NCBI GenBank assembly: GCA_022848835.1
Contig: JAJISG010000210.1
Span: 1-12,613 of the forward strand
Direction: 5' to 3'
DNA: 12,613 nucleotides
From: Thermoplasmatota archaeon
GTDB lineage: Archaea > Thermoplasmatota > Thermoplasmata > RBG-16-68-12 > JAJISG01
A program made the position numbers and the translations under genes. The notes under the pieces were generated by a model. The model made no database searches and was not told the DNA's origin. It saw nothing but the letters and a program-made list of their open reading frames with translations. Below, one piece after another: positions 1 through 8,434 of this stretch; within the stretch, counting starts at the first letter, position 1; each line of letters starts with the position of its first letter.

Positions 1-1450
<1,450 letters not shown>

Positions 1451-4225
1451 CTACAAATTCCCCCCATCCTCGTCACCCAGGGCCTCGGCATCATCCGCAA
1501 TCTCCACCAAGAAGTCTCTCTCCTGCGCCCCGTAGCCCGCCATCTCCCTCTTCGGGAGCTTCCCGGCTTTCACCGCCTCTGGTCCCAGCACCTCCATGAG
1601 GACGTCGTCGACATCCACGGCGTCCCCACCTACGCTCCGCATCGGGTTGATACCGTCCTCTCCAAATCGAAACTGAATGATAGTCCGGGACGTGTTTCTC
1701 ACCGTCCCGTCCTGCATGACTTTGAGGTCCTCCAGGGCGTTTATGAGGCGTCTCTGCATGTAGCCTGATCGGGAGGTGCGCACGGCGGTGTCGACGAGAC
1801 CCTCTCGGCCTCCCATGCTATGGAAGAAATACTCGGTGGGCCTCAGACCGCTCTTGTAGGAGGAGGTTACGAAGCCCTTCGCCTTCGCCCCCAGGTCCTC
1901 CGGAAGGAAGTGTGGAAGGGTCCTCTTCCAGTATCCCCGGGATAGTCTCTCGCCACGGACGGCCTGTTGCCCGATACAGCCCGCCATCTGGCTGAGATTG
2001 AGCATCGAACCTCGGGCCCCGCTTCGGGCCATGATGACGGCGCTGTTCTCTAGTCCCAAGTGCCTACCGGCAATCTGGCCCGCATCATCCCTGGCCCTCC
2101 CCAGTTTCTTCATCGCCTCCACCTCCAGGGTCTCCTCCAGAGACCTGCCCGGCATCTGTTCCAGCTCGCCAGCCTTGTATGCCTGCACGAGATTCGTGAC
2201 CTCCGTCATGGCCCGATCCAGAACCTCGGCAATCTCCCTCTTCGCCTCCTCCGGGATGTCCTCATCGTCTATTCCGGTGGTGAAGCCCTTCAGCATGATG
2301 GTTCCCATGGCGAGACGAGTGGTCTCATCGATGAACTGTCTTGCCGCTTCGGAACCGCGGTCCCTGGCAATCTTCTCCACTATCTTCCCCTTGAAGGCTC
2401 CAATGGCCTTCTCGTCCACCACACCGGAGATGACCTTGCCGTTGACTATACTTACGGTGGACTCTTCCACATCCTCGCCAATGCTCCCGATGGAGGCCCT
2501 GAAAGTCAAGGTGAGGTCCTTCGGCAGTATGGTGCTGAAGAGCAATCTCCCACTCCAGTGGGGCTCCCCTTCCACCTTGATGTCGGGCTTCGGCAGAGGC
2601 CTGTCACCCAAGAGGGAGAGGAGGTAGGCCGTCTCCTCCCTGTTGAAACTAGATCCCCCGAACGTCATCAGGAAGGCGCCGGTGATGTGATCGTGGATGG
2701 CGCCAATGACCGGGCCCCCGAACCTGGGAGAGAGGATGTGCTCCTGCACCCTCATGAGGACCTTGGCTTCCGCCCGCGCCTCCTCGCTCTGCAGGACGTG
2801 GAGGTTCATCTCGTCGCCATCGAAGTCGGCGTTGTAGGGTGGACATACTGCTAGGTTCAATCGGAAGGTCTTGCCGTCCATGACCCGCACCTCGTGGGCC
2901 AGCATGCTCATCCTGTGGAGAGAGGGCTGCCGGTTGAAGAGGACGATGTCCCCATCCACCAGCTGCCTCTCAGCGATGTACCCTAGCTCCACCGCTTCGG
3001 ATACCGTCTCCGCGTTCTTGTCGGTGACCCTGATTCGTCGCCCATCAGGCCTGATGACGTAGTTGACCCCGGGCATGTACTTGCCGTTCTCGCCTACGGG
3101 CTCAGGCCCTCGCTGGACCCAATCCTTTACGATGTCGAGGTTGTAGTCCTGAACGTGCACGGGAACGGTGAGCTCCCTGGCCGCCACGACCGGGAGGCCT
3201 ACCTCGTTGATGCTAATGAGTGGATCGGGGGAGATGACCGTTCTGGCAGAGAAGTTGACCCTCTTGCCACTCAAGTTGGAACGGAAGCGACCCTCCTTGC
3301 CTTTGAGCCTCTGAACTAGTGTCCTGAGGGGCCTGCCGGATCGATGCCTGGCTGGCGGTATTCCACTTGTCTGGTTGTCGATGAAAGTGGTTATGTGATA
3401 CTGCAGCAGCTCCCACAGATCCTCCACGATGAGCTGGGGTGCGCCGGCGTCCCTGTTCTCCCTCAACCTCTGGTTTATCCTCAGGACGTCCACGAGCTTG
3501 TGGGTCAGGTCGTCCTCTGACCTGTCGCCCGACTCCAAGGTGATGGAGGGTCGGACTGTGACTGGAGGCACCGGTAGGGCGGTGATTACCATCCACTCCG
3601 GCCTCGCGATGTCCGGGTTGATGCCCAAGGGCCTCAGGTCATCGTCGGGTATCCTCTCCAGTCTCTCTCTAACCTCCTTCGGGGTCAGCTTGTGACCGTC
3701 CTCTCGAAAGGCGGTGGGCTTGTCCAGAGTGACCTTCATCTGCTCGGCACTGCAGTGAGGGCATATCTGCCTCTTCGTGGCGGCTTTCGCCGTGAGCTTC
3801 ATAAGCTGGATCGATCCTATGGCCTCATTCGCGGTGCTGAGGGCGCCAGCCCTCTTTGCCGCTTCAAGGAAGCTGGTGGCCTCTTCCTTCGTGAGCAGCA
3901 GACGGCCGCAGGATCTGCAGGTAGCCTGAAGCAGCGTCTTGAGCTCCTTGACGAATCCCACGTGAATCGCAGGCATGGCCAGATCGATGTGGCCGAAGTG
4001 CCCTGGACAGTCGTCCACCCTACCGCCGCAGGTCTTGCAACGCAGGCCAGGCTCGATCACCCCCAGGTGCAGGTCCATGAGGCCCATGTCGATGGGGAAG
4101 CCGTCGTCGTCGTAGGTGTCTGCAGTGATGATCTTCGTGGCGCTCATCCTACGAATCTCGTCGGGGCTCAACAGGGCGAACTTGATCGCCCTGACCCTCT
4201 TGGTAACACCCCTCATGGCCATCAT
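1451..4225 (-). CDS. rpoA1: RNA polymerase subunit A' (RpoA1)
   Basis: N-terminal part of the split archaeal largest RNA polymerase subunit, 924 residues, close to the usual size, so no intein. Visible elements: N-terminal clamp zinc site C63-x2-C66-x6-C73-x2-H76; a second Cys set C103-x2-C106 with C155-x2-C158; the catalytic loop [10 protein letters not shown] with the three Mg-binding aspartates D467, D469 and D471; and a downstream bridge-helix approach ([20 protein letters not shown]). The ATG at 4225 overlaps the rpoB stop (TGA 4224-4222), giving ATGA translational coupling. GGAGG at 4237-4233 lies 7 nt before this ATG, so I prefer it over the in-frame ATGs at 4222 and 4216. It ends in an acidic tail ([14 protein letters not shown]) abutting the rpoA2 start. 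It works in the same complex as its neighbours. Confidence 0.98.
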   Translation of the reverse strand: MMAMRGVTKRVRAIKFALLSPDEIRRMSATKIITADTYDDDGFPIDMGLMDLHLGVIEPGLRCKTCGGRVDDCPGHFGHIDLAMPAIHVGFVKELKTLLQATCRSCGRLLLTKEEATSFLEAAKRAGALSTANEAIGSIQLMKLTAKAATKRQICPHCSAEQMKVTLDKPTAFREDGHKLTPKEVRERLERIPDDDLRPLGINPDIARPEWMVITALPVPPVTVRPSITLESGDRSEDDLTHKLVDVLRINQRLRENRDAGAPQLIVEDLWELLQYHITTFIDNQTSGIPPARHRSGRPLRTLVQRLKGKEGRFRSNLSGKRVNFSARTVISPDPLISINEVGLPVVAARELTVPVHVQDYNLDIVKDWVQRGPEPVGENGKYMPGVNYVIRPDGRRIRVTDKNAETVSEAVELGYIAERQLVDGDIVLFNRQPSLHRMSMLAHEVRVMDGKTFRLNLAVCPPYNADFDGDEMNLHVLQSEEARAEAKVLMRVQEHILSPRFGGPVIGAIHDHITGAFLMTFGGSSFNREETAYLLSLLGDRPLPKPDIKVEGEPHWSGRLLFSTILPKDLTLTFRASIGSIGEDVEESTVSIVNGKVISGVVDEKAIGAFKGKIVEKIARDRGSEAARQFIDETTRLAMGTIMLKGFTTGIDDEDIPEEAKREIAEVLDRAMTEVTNLVQAYKAGELEQMPGRSLEETLEVEAMKKLGRARDDAGQIAGRHLGLENSAVIMARSGARGSMLNLSQMAGCIGQQAVRGERLSRGYWKRTLPHFLPEDLGAKAKGFVTSSYKSGLRPTEYFFHSMGGREGLVDTAVRTSRSGYMQRRLINALEDLKVMQDGTVRNTSRTIIQFRFGEDGINPMRSVGGDAVDVDDVLMEVLGPEAVKAGKLPKREMAGYGAQERDFLVEIADDAEALGDEDGGNL

Positions 4226-7200
4226 CTTAGATCCTCCAGCTGAAGCCTCATGGCCACCCCTAGAGAGAGTAGCTCATCCACCAAGAGCTTGAACGCATAG
4301 GAGGTCTGGACGGGGTAGATGTTGGAGTTGTTCCCGCACACCGTGCACCGCAGGTTTCCCTTCCGGTCCTTTATGGCGAAATGTCCGCAGTCTGAGCTCC
4401 CGCAGACATAGAGGAGGATGCCGTCCGACTCGTCCAAAAGGCGGTCTTTGATCACCATCGCGGCTCCGTGGCCGATGAGGCAGTCCCTCTCCATCTCCCC
4501 GAATCGCAGGCCGCCCTGTCGAGAGCGACCCTCCGTCGGCTGTCGCGTCAGTATCTGCACCGGTCCACGGCTCCTGACATGAAGCTTGCCAGAAACCATG
4601 TGGTGGAGCTTCTGGTAGTAGATGACACCCACGAAGATCTCCGCAGGAATCATCCGTCCTGTCTTCCCGTCGAGCAGTACCTCCTTCCCATTGCTCTTGA
4701 AACCATTGGTCAGGAGGGCTCCCCGCAGCGCCTCCTCAGTCTCACCGCTGAAAGGCGTGCCGTCGGCCGTCCGCCCCTCGATTGCGGCCACCTTCCCGCC
4801 AATCATCTCCAGCACGTGGGCCACCGTCATCCTCGACGGTATGGCGTGGGGGTTGATCAGGAGGTCCGGTACGATACCGTCCTGGCTGAAGGGGAGGTCC
4901 TCCTGAGGTGCGATGAGACCGATTACGCCCTTCTGTCCGTGTCTCGAGGCGAACTTGTCTCCCAGCTCTGGGATCCTCAGGTCCCTCACTTTGACCTTCG
5001 CCAGCTTGCTGCCGTTCTCTGATTCCGTCAACATGACGCTGTCGACCCATCCCGATTCCCCATGCCTGACCGTTACGCTCGTTTCCCTCCTCTTCTGCGG
5101 CGTGAGGAAGTCCGTCTCCTCCTCAAGGAATCGGGGCGGGGAGATCTTCCCGATCAGCACGTCCCCCCCAGTTACCATCACTTCTGGGCTTATCAGGCCA
5201 TCATCTGGCGTGAGGTTTGCATAGGCCAGGTCAGCCCGGGCCCCGCGGACGTCTGGGCTGGGTAGCTCGAAGTGGTCCTCTTGGCCACCCGGATACCTCC
5301 TCTCCTCCGTCTTGTAGGTCCTCATGAAGGTAGACCGACCGAGACCGCGTTCAACGGCGGCCTTGTTCATTACTAGCGCATCTTCCATGTTCCACCCGTG
5401 GTATGATATCACGGCCACCACGAAGTTCTGTCCCGCGGGCCTTCTGTTGAAGTGCAGATACCGCATCGCCTCCGTCTGGACCATGGGGATCTGGGGATAG
5501 TGCAAGAGATGACCCCTGGTATCGGGTCGTATGCGGTGGTTGGAGGCGGGCAGGCCCAGGGACTGCTTGATCATGCCTGCCCCCATCGTTACCCTGGGGG
5601 AGGAGTTATGTTCAGCGTAGGGCACCAGTCCAGAGCTCACCCCGAGAATGACCAGAGGATCCACCTCCATGTGGGTGTGAGCCTCCCTGAGGAGACTCTC
5701 CACTTGGAAGGAGTCCTTGCAGAGAAGGCACTGGAGCTCCACATGCTGCTCTGGGCTCCCCAGATTGATCCACTCGACATCTTTCCTGGAGAGGGGGCTG
5801 CTGCAGTGGGGACACCACGGAGGCACGTCGAAGGCGTAGACGGCGATGTAACTGTCCTCCTCCTCTTCTGCGTCGACCCACTCGACGATGCCGTTGTCTA
5901 CCAGGTCCGACCAGCGAAGCTTCGCAATCCTCAGATCCTCCAGATCCTTACGAGTGAGAACAGGGCGGCCATCCTTGAGGACCAGGAGGGGTCTCCTCAT
6001 TCTCCCTTCGTCGCAGTTGATGATTATCTCATTCATGGACTTGTCAAACCTGACATTGACCTCGTGACTCAGGAGTCCCGACCTCCGCCTCTCCCGCATC
6101 TCCATAACCAGCTTTTCCGGGTCCTCGTGAAGTCCTATCAAGTCCCCGTTGACGTAGACTCTTGTCAGATCAGTCTGCTGGCCCCCCACCTGCCTGGTCC
6201 CCTGGTCAGCCAGCAGGAGTTTCACGGTATCCTCATCGAAGCCCTCGGCGACGTCTATCACCAAGGCACAGTTCTTGACGAGGCCGCAATTCTGTCCTTC
6301 GGGGGTCTCATTGGGGCATAGACGACCCCACTGAGTGGGATGAAGATCCCTGGCCTCGAAGTGGGGCTGGCTCCTAGTCAAGGGGGAGGTGATGCGCCGG
6401 AGATGGCTCATGGCGCTCATGTGGGAGGTCCTATCCAAGAGCTGAGAAACGCCGGCTCTGCCGCCGACCCAGTTGCCCGTGGCGAGGGCGTGCAGGAGAC
6501 GCAGGGAGAGCAGATCTGGCCTGATCGCAGCCGATATCTTCAACCCCTTACCCCGAGCGTAGCTCCTCTCCAGCTGGTACTTCAGGTCCTTTATGAGGTT
6601 GGCGAAGGCGACTCGGAAGAGGTCCTCCATCAGGTCGCCAGCCAGCTTCAGCCTCTTGTTGGCGTAGTGGTCCTTGTCATCCTCCCGCCGCAGGTCCAAG
6701 GAGAGCTCGAGGATGGTCCGGGCGATCCTGCCCAGGAAGAGGGCTTTCTTGATCCGATCCTCTTTGGTATCGCCAAGATGTGGTAACAGAGCCCTGTCTA
6801 GAATCGAGGCGACCTTCCTCATCCGGTACTCCTTCGCCTGGCCAGTGGCGAACTTCTTCTCCAAATAGAGGAGGGCGTTCTCCTGCGTGAATATCCCACT
6901 CGGGGGGTACTGCTTCTTGCTCTGGATCTCCTCCAGGTTGGCGAAGACGATATTGCCCATCTGCTGCACACTTGCTATGGCGTTGAAGATCTCCTCATCC
7001 TTCTCCATCCCCAGTGCCTTGAGAAGGATTACCAGGGGAATCTGGCCGGAGGCTGTGGGGACCGTCACCCTGAGAATGCCGTCCTTCTTCTTCTCCACCA
7101 GTGTGAGGGCCCGGTACCCCTCTCTCTGGGAGAAAACCTTGGAGACCTCCATCTGCTTGCCATACCGCTCGCTGAACTCCACCAGCACGCGATTGGGGGC

Positions 7201-7815
7201 CAAGTCCTCCAGGGAGATTAGGACTCTCTCGGTACCGCCGATGATGAAGTATCCGCCGGGATCGTAGGGGTCCTCCTTTATCTCAATGAGCTTCCTGTGG
7301 AACTCCTCGTCCGTCAGGTCGTAGCCGTTCTCTAAGTTCTCCCTGTAGAGCCTACACTTCTTGGATTTGACCATGATGGGCAGGTTGCCTATGAAGACCT
7401 TCTCGGGCTCTCGCTCGATCCCGTCCTCGATGATCGTGAATTCGAGCTCCAGCGGAGACTGATATGTCAGATTCCTCAGGCGGGCCTCCATAGGGGTGAG
7501 CGGATGGGAGGCTCCGTTGGCCTCCTTCACCTGCGGCAGCTTGACGTGGATGGTGTTCTTAGCGTCGGGTGATACCCTTCCCCTTTCGCCCGTCTTCCTG
7601 CTGAACCGAATCTCCACCAGTCTGCCATCCGTCCTGTCCTCGTCCAATCGGATAATTCCCCTCCTCTCGTCATCCATCGATGCCCGCAGGCTGTCTACGA
7701 TCCGCTGCATCCTGCTGTTGGGATTATCCTCAGACGTCAAGAAGTCGTTGAAACTGGCTATATGGTGGTTGACTATACTCCTCTCTCTGAAAAAAGCGTC
7801 GACAAGCTCCCGCAT
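4222..7815 (-). CDS. rpoB: RNA polymerase subunit B (RpoB), unsplit
   Basis: Second-largest catalytic subunit of archaeal RNA polymerase, 1197 residues in one chain (not split into B'' and B' as in many methanogens and haloarchaea). Visible elements: [12 protein letters not shown] at the N-terminus; the [20 protein letters not shown] and [16 protein letters not shown] fork/active-site region; [11 protein letters not shown] with the acidic pair E811-D812; the [13 protein letters not shown] motif; [11 protein letters not shown]; and a C-terminal zinc site C1138-x4-C1143-x13-C1157-x2-C1160. A second Cys set, C668-x2-C671-x24-C696-x2-C699, sits in an insertion between [11 protein letters not shown] and HTHMEVDP, where homologues I recall have a short connector. 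Start: a GTG at 7821 overlaps the rpoH stop, but GAGGTGA at 7824-7818 aligns with the anti-SD for the ATG at 7815, so I choose ATG; GTG would add two residues. It overlaps rpoA1 by 4 nt. Confidence 0.98.
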   Translation of the reverse strand: MRELVDAFFRERSIVNHHIASFNDFLTSEDNPNSRMQRIVDSLRASMDDERRGIIRLDEDRTDGRLVEIRFSRKTGERGRVSPDAKNTIHVKLPQVKEANGASHPLTPMEARLRNLTYQSPLELEFTIIEDGIEREPEKVFIGNLPIMVKSKKCRLYRENLENGYDLTDEEFHRKLIEIKEDPYDPGGYFIIGGTERVLISLEDLAPNRVLVEFSERYGKQMEVSKVFSQREGYRALTLVEKKKDGILRVTVPTASGQIPLVILLKALGMEKDEEIFNAIASVQQMGNIVFANLEEIQSKKQYPPSGIFTQENALLYLEKKFATGQAKEYRMRKVASILDRALLPHLGDTKEDRIKKALFLGRIARTILELSLDLRREDDKDHYANKRLKLAGDLMEDLFRVAFANLIKDLKYQLERSYARGKGLKISAAIRPDLLSLRLLHALATGNWVGGRAGVSQLLDRTSHMSAMSHLRRITSPLTRSQPHFEARDLHPTQWGRLCPNETPEGQNCGLVKNCALVIDVAEGFDEDTVKLLLADQGTRQVGGQQTDLTRVYVNGDLIGLHEDPEKLVMEMRERRRSGLLSHEVNVRFDKSMNEIIINCDEGRMRRPLLVLKDGRPVLTRKDLEDLRIAKLRWSDLVDNGIVEWVDAEEEEDSYIAVYAFDVPPWCPHCSSPLSRKDVEWINLGSPEQHVELQCLLCKDSFQVESLLREAHTHMEVDPLVILGVSSGLVPYAEHNSSPRVTMGAGMIKQSLGLPASNHRIRPDTRGHLLHYPQIPMVQTEAMRYLHFNRRPAGQNFVVAVISYHGWNMEDALVMNKAAVERGLGRSTFMRTYKTEERRYPGGQEDHFELPSPDVRGARADLAYANLTPDDGLISPEVMVTGGDVLIGKISPPRFLEEETDFLTPQKRRETSVTVRHGESGWVDSVMLTESENGSKLAKVKVRDLRIPELGDKFASRHGQKGVIGLIAPQEDLPFSQDGIVPDLLINPHAIPSRMTVAHVLEMIGGKVAAIEGRTADGTPFSGETEEALRGALLTNGFKSNGKEVLLDGKTGRMIPAEIFVGVIYYQKLHHMVSGKLHVRSRGPVQILTRQPTEGRSRQGGLRFGEMERDCLIGHGAAMVIKDRLLDESDGILLYVCGSSDCGHFAIKDRKGNLRCTVCGNNSNIYPVQTSYAFKLLVDELLSLGVAMRLQLEDLR
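4233..4237 (-). promoter_or_regulatory. Shine-Dalgarno of rpoA1, inside rpoB
   Basis: GGAGG within the last codons of rpoB, 7 nt before the ATG at 4225. It supports the first of the three closely spaced in-frame ATGs (4225, 4222, 4216) as the rpoA1 start. Confidence 0.75.
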
Positions 7816-7817
7816 GT

Positions 7818-7824
7818 TCACCTC
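7818..7824 (-). promoter_or_regulatory. Shine-Dalgarno of rpoB, overlapping rpoH stop
   Basis: GAGGTGA on the minus strand contains the rpoH TGA stop and matches 7 nt of the extended archaeal SD (GGAGGTGAT), ending 2 nt before the ATG at 7815. This favours ATG 7815 over GTG 7821, which would lie inside the SD. Confidence 0.65.
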
Positions 7825-8072
7825 TCCACGACAACCCGATATGCCACGAAGAATCCCGCCGTGTGGCTCTTTCGGATTACCTTCACGACCCTTCCTTCCT
7901 CTATGGTCTCTCCGAGACTCCTCTCCAAGAACTTGATGGCGGGATCGTTCTTCTTTATCTTCGGGAGCTGTTCCTTCTCCACTTTCAACTCCGCCAGAAC
8001 CCCTTCTGTCTCCTTTTCCGAGAGGAGATAATGCTCCGGAACCAGTTCATGCTCCATGACGTTTAGGTCCAA
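7818..8072 (-). CDS. rpoH: RNA polymerase subunit H (RpoH/Rpb5 C-terminal homologue)
   Basis: Small archaeal RNA polymerase subunit matching the C-terminal domain of eukaryotic Rpb5; part of the lower jaw around downstream DNA. The 84 residues contain the family pattern [14 protein letters not shown]...[16 protein letters not shown]...[14 protein letters not shown]...YRVVVE over nearly the full length. Start: TTG at 8072 is favoured because AAGGAGG (8086-8080) stands 7 nt before it; the in-frame ATG at 8057 has no SD and would give 79 residues. The TGA stop (7820-7818) lies inside the rpoB ribosome-binding site and overlaps an alternative GTG start, so translation is probably coupled. It is the first protein gene of the polymerase operon and sits 29 nt after the tRNA-Lys 3' end. 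Confidence 0.96.
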   Translation of the reverse strand: MDLNVMEHELVPEHYLLSEKETEGVLAELKVEKEQLPKIKKNDPAIKFLERSLGETIEEGRVVKVIRKSHTAGFFVAYRVVVER

Positions 8073-8079
8073 GGCCTAG

Positions 8080-8086
8080 CCTCCTT
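8080..8086 (-). promoter_or_regulatory. Shine-Dalgarno of rpoH
   Basis: AAGGAGG on the minus strand with a 7-nt gap to the TTG at 8072. It decides the rpoH start in favour of TTG over the ATG at 8057. It also implies that the rpoH message has a leader. No TATA-like element exists in the 29 nt between tRNA and rpoH, so that leader probably comes from tRNA processing. Confidence 0.8.
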
Positions 8087-8115
8087 CTATCCGTTGCCCG
8101 ACGGGCCCGCGGGGA

Positions 8116-8144
8116 CTTTCGATGCGCCCCGGTAGAAGCGCAAG
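8116..8144 (-). other. tRNA-Lys intron 3, T loop (position 59/60), 29 nt
   Basis: This has the cleanest splice structure of the three. The central helix TTCG (8150-8147, exon) pairs with CGAA (8121-8118, intron). Bulge 1 is AA^C (8146-8144) and bulge 2 is AG^T (8117-8115), directly next to the T stem. The inner helix TGCGC (8142-8138) pairs with GCGCA (8127-8123) after one U-U mismatch. Removal restores the T loop TTCGAAT. Confidence 0.92.
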
Positions 8145-8166
8145 TTCGAACCCCGGACCATCTGGT

Positions 8167-8209
8167 CTCAGCGCAATGCCCCTCAGATTGGATATCTCGG
8201 ATCATTGCC
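8167..8209 (-). other. tRNA-Lys intron 2, anticodon loop (position 37/38), 43 nt
   Basis: Canonical location. Removal gives the loop CTTTTAA. The inner helix GCAATG (8208-8203) pairs perfectly with CATTGC (8178-8173). Bulges would be TA^G (8211-8209) and AG^A (8168-8166). The expected central helix, CTTT (8215-8212) against GCTG (8172-8169), is poor: one C-G, one U-G and two mismatches. The BHB is therefore relaxed. Exact ends could shift by 1 nt in either direction; I chose the ends that give A37-A38, usual for tRNA-Lys. Confidence 0.85.
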
Positions 8210-8226
8210 TAAAAGCCAGATGCTCT

Positions 8227-8253
8227 TTCTAGGGACCATCCTCTAGCCGTCCA
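8227..8253 (-). other. tRNA-Lys intron 1, D loop (position 20/21), 27 nt
   Basis: The bulge-helix-bulge is visible. Central helix: CTAG (8259-8256, exon) pairs with CTAG (8232-8229, intron). Bulge 1 is GT^T (8255-8253). The inner helix GGAC (8252-8249) pairs with GTCC (8236-8233) around a 12-nt loop. Bulge 2 is AA^A (8228-8226), next to the D stem. On the exon side A14 and G15 are unpaired, so the outer part is a 2x3 internal loop rather than a clean bulge. Cleavage after the second bulge nucleotide on each side leaves the normal D loop AGCTAGGTA. Confidence 0.87.
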
Positions 8254-8295
8254 ACCTAGCTGAGCTACGGGCCCCCGGTCAGCGGCGGTGACGCA

Positions 8296-8330
8296 ACTGT
8301 ATTTCAACCGTGAGGTAACTGATAAACCTT
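8296..8330 (-). promoter_or_regulatory. candidate promoter of tRNA-Lys and rpo operon
   Basis: Two weak TATA-like elements on the minus strand: GAAATACA at 8305-8298, centred about 27 nt before the tRNA 5' end, and AAGGTTTATC at 8330-8321, which would give a short leader of about 20 nt. I cannot choose between them. Because the tRNA-rpoH gap holds no TATA-like sequence, this is the only apparent promoter region for the whole polymerase cluster. Confidence 0.4.
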
Positions 8331-8403
8331 GCGGTCTGTCTGAGGCTGTGGCCTGCACGAGACCCGCTGCACCTATCTTCGAAAAAGGCATTCGAGGGAT
8401 AAT

Positions 8404-8411
8404 GCTTATAC
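8404..8411 (+). promoter_or_regulatory. candidate TATA box of the sulfatase-CysD fusion gene
   Basis: GCTTATAC is centred 26-27 nt before the ATG at 8435, the spacing expected if transcription starts at or next to that ATG. A GGAGG (8418-8422) also lies upstream of the ATG, with a rather long gap of 12 nt. The in-frame ATG at 8402 would lie at the TATA box itself and is disfavoured. Confidence 0.45.
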
Positions 8412-8434
8412 TGCAGAGGAGGTCTTTCCCGCGA

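Larger units (their letters stand above)
8102..8274 (-). tRNA. tRNA-Lys (anticodon UUU) with three introns
   Basis: 173-nt precursor read on the minus strand. Removing three segments (27, 43 and 29 nt) leaves a 74-nt tRNA with every stem perfect. Acceptor GGGCCCG (8274-8268) pairs with CGGGCCC (8109-8103); D stem GCTC (8265-8262) with GAGC (8225-8222); anticodon stem TCTGG (8220-8216) with CCAGA (8165-8161); T stem CGGGG (8155-8151) with CCCCG (8114-8110). Spliced loops are AGCTAGGTA (D), CTTTTAA with anticodon TTT at 8213-8211, and TTCGAAT (T), all standard. Conserved U8, A14, G18-G19, A21, U33, C48, T54-T55-C56 and A58 are present; the discriminator is G (8102). CCA is not encoded. The gene lies 29 nt upstream of rpoH and is probably co-transcribed with the polymerase operon. 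Triple-intron tRNAs are known mainly from Thermoproteales, so this is unusual here. It is not a pseudogene, because compensated stems and loop identities are all intact. Confidence 0.95.

Noticed and set aside
3692..4243. 183-residue plus-strand frame spanning the rpoA1 start
   Set aside because: Antisense to the zinc-finger part of rpoA1; no SD, promoter or domain.
5452..6321. 289-residue open frame on the plus strand
   Set aside because: It lies entirely antisense to conserved rpoB sequence and resembles no family.
1451..7821. Inteins or a B'/B'' split in the polymerase genes
   Set aside because: RpoA1 and RpoB are continuous and near normal length, with all catalytic motifs uninterrupted.
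8102..8274. Split, permuted or pseudo-tRNA
   Set aside because: Both halves lie in normal order on one strand, the acceptor pairs 7/7, and removing internal blocks gives a complete tRNA.
8288..8434. 49-residue N-terminal extension of the fusion protein from GTG 8288
   Set aside because: Not sulfatase-like, contains the putative TATA box, and runs through the tRNA/rpo promoter region; the ATG at 8435 fits the promoter and domain start better.
8102..8434. Mobile element integration at the tRNA gene
   Set aside because: No integrase, no repeat of the tRNA 3' end, and rpoH follows the tRNA 3' end directly.
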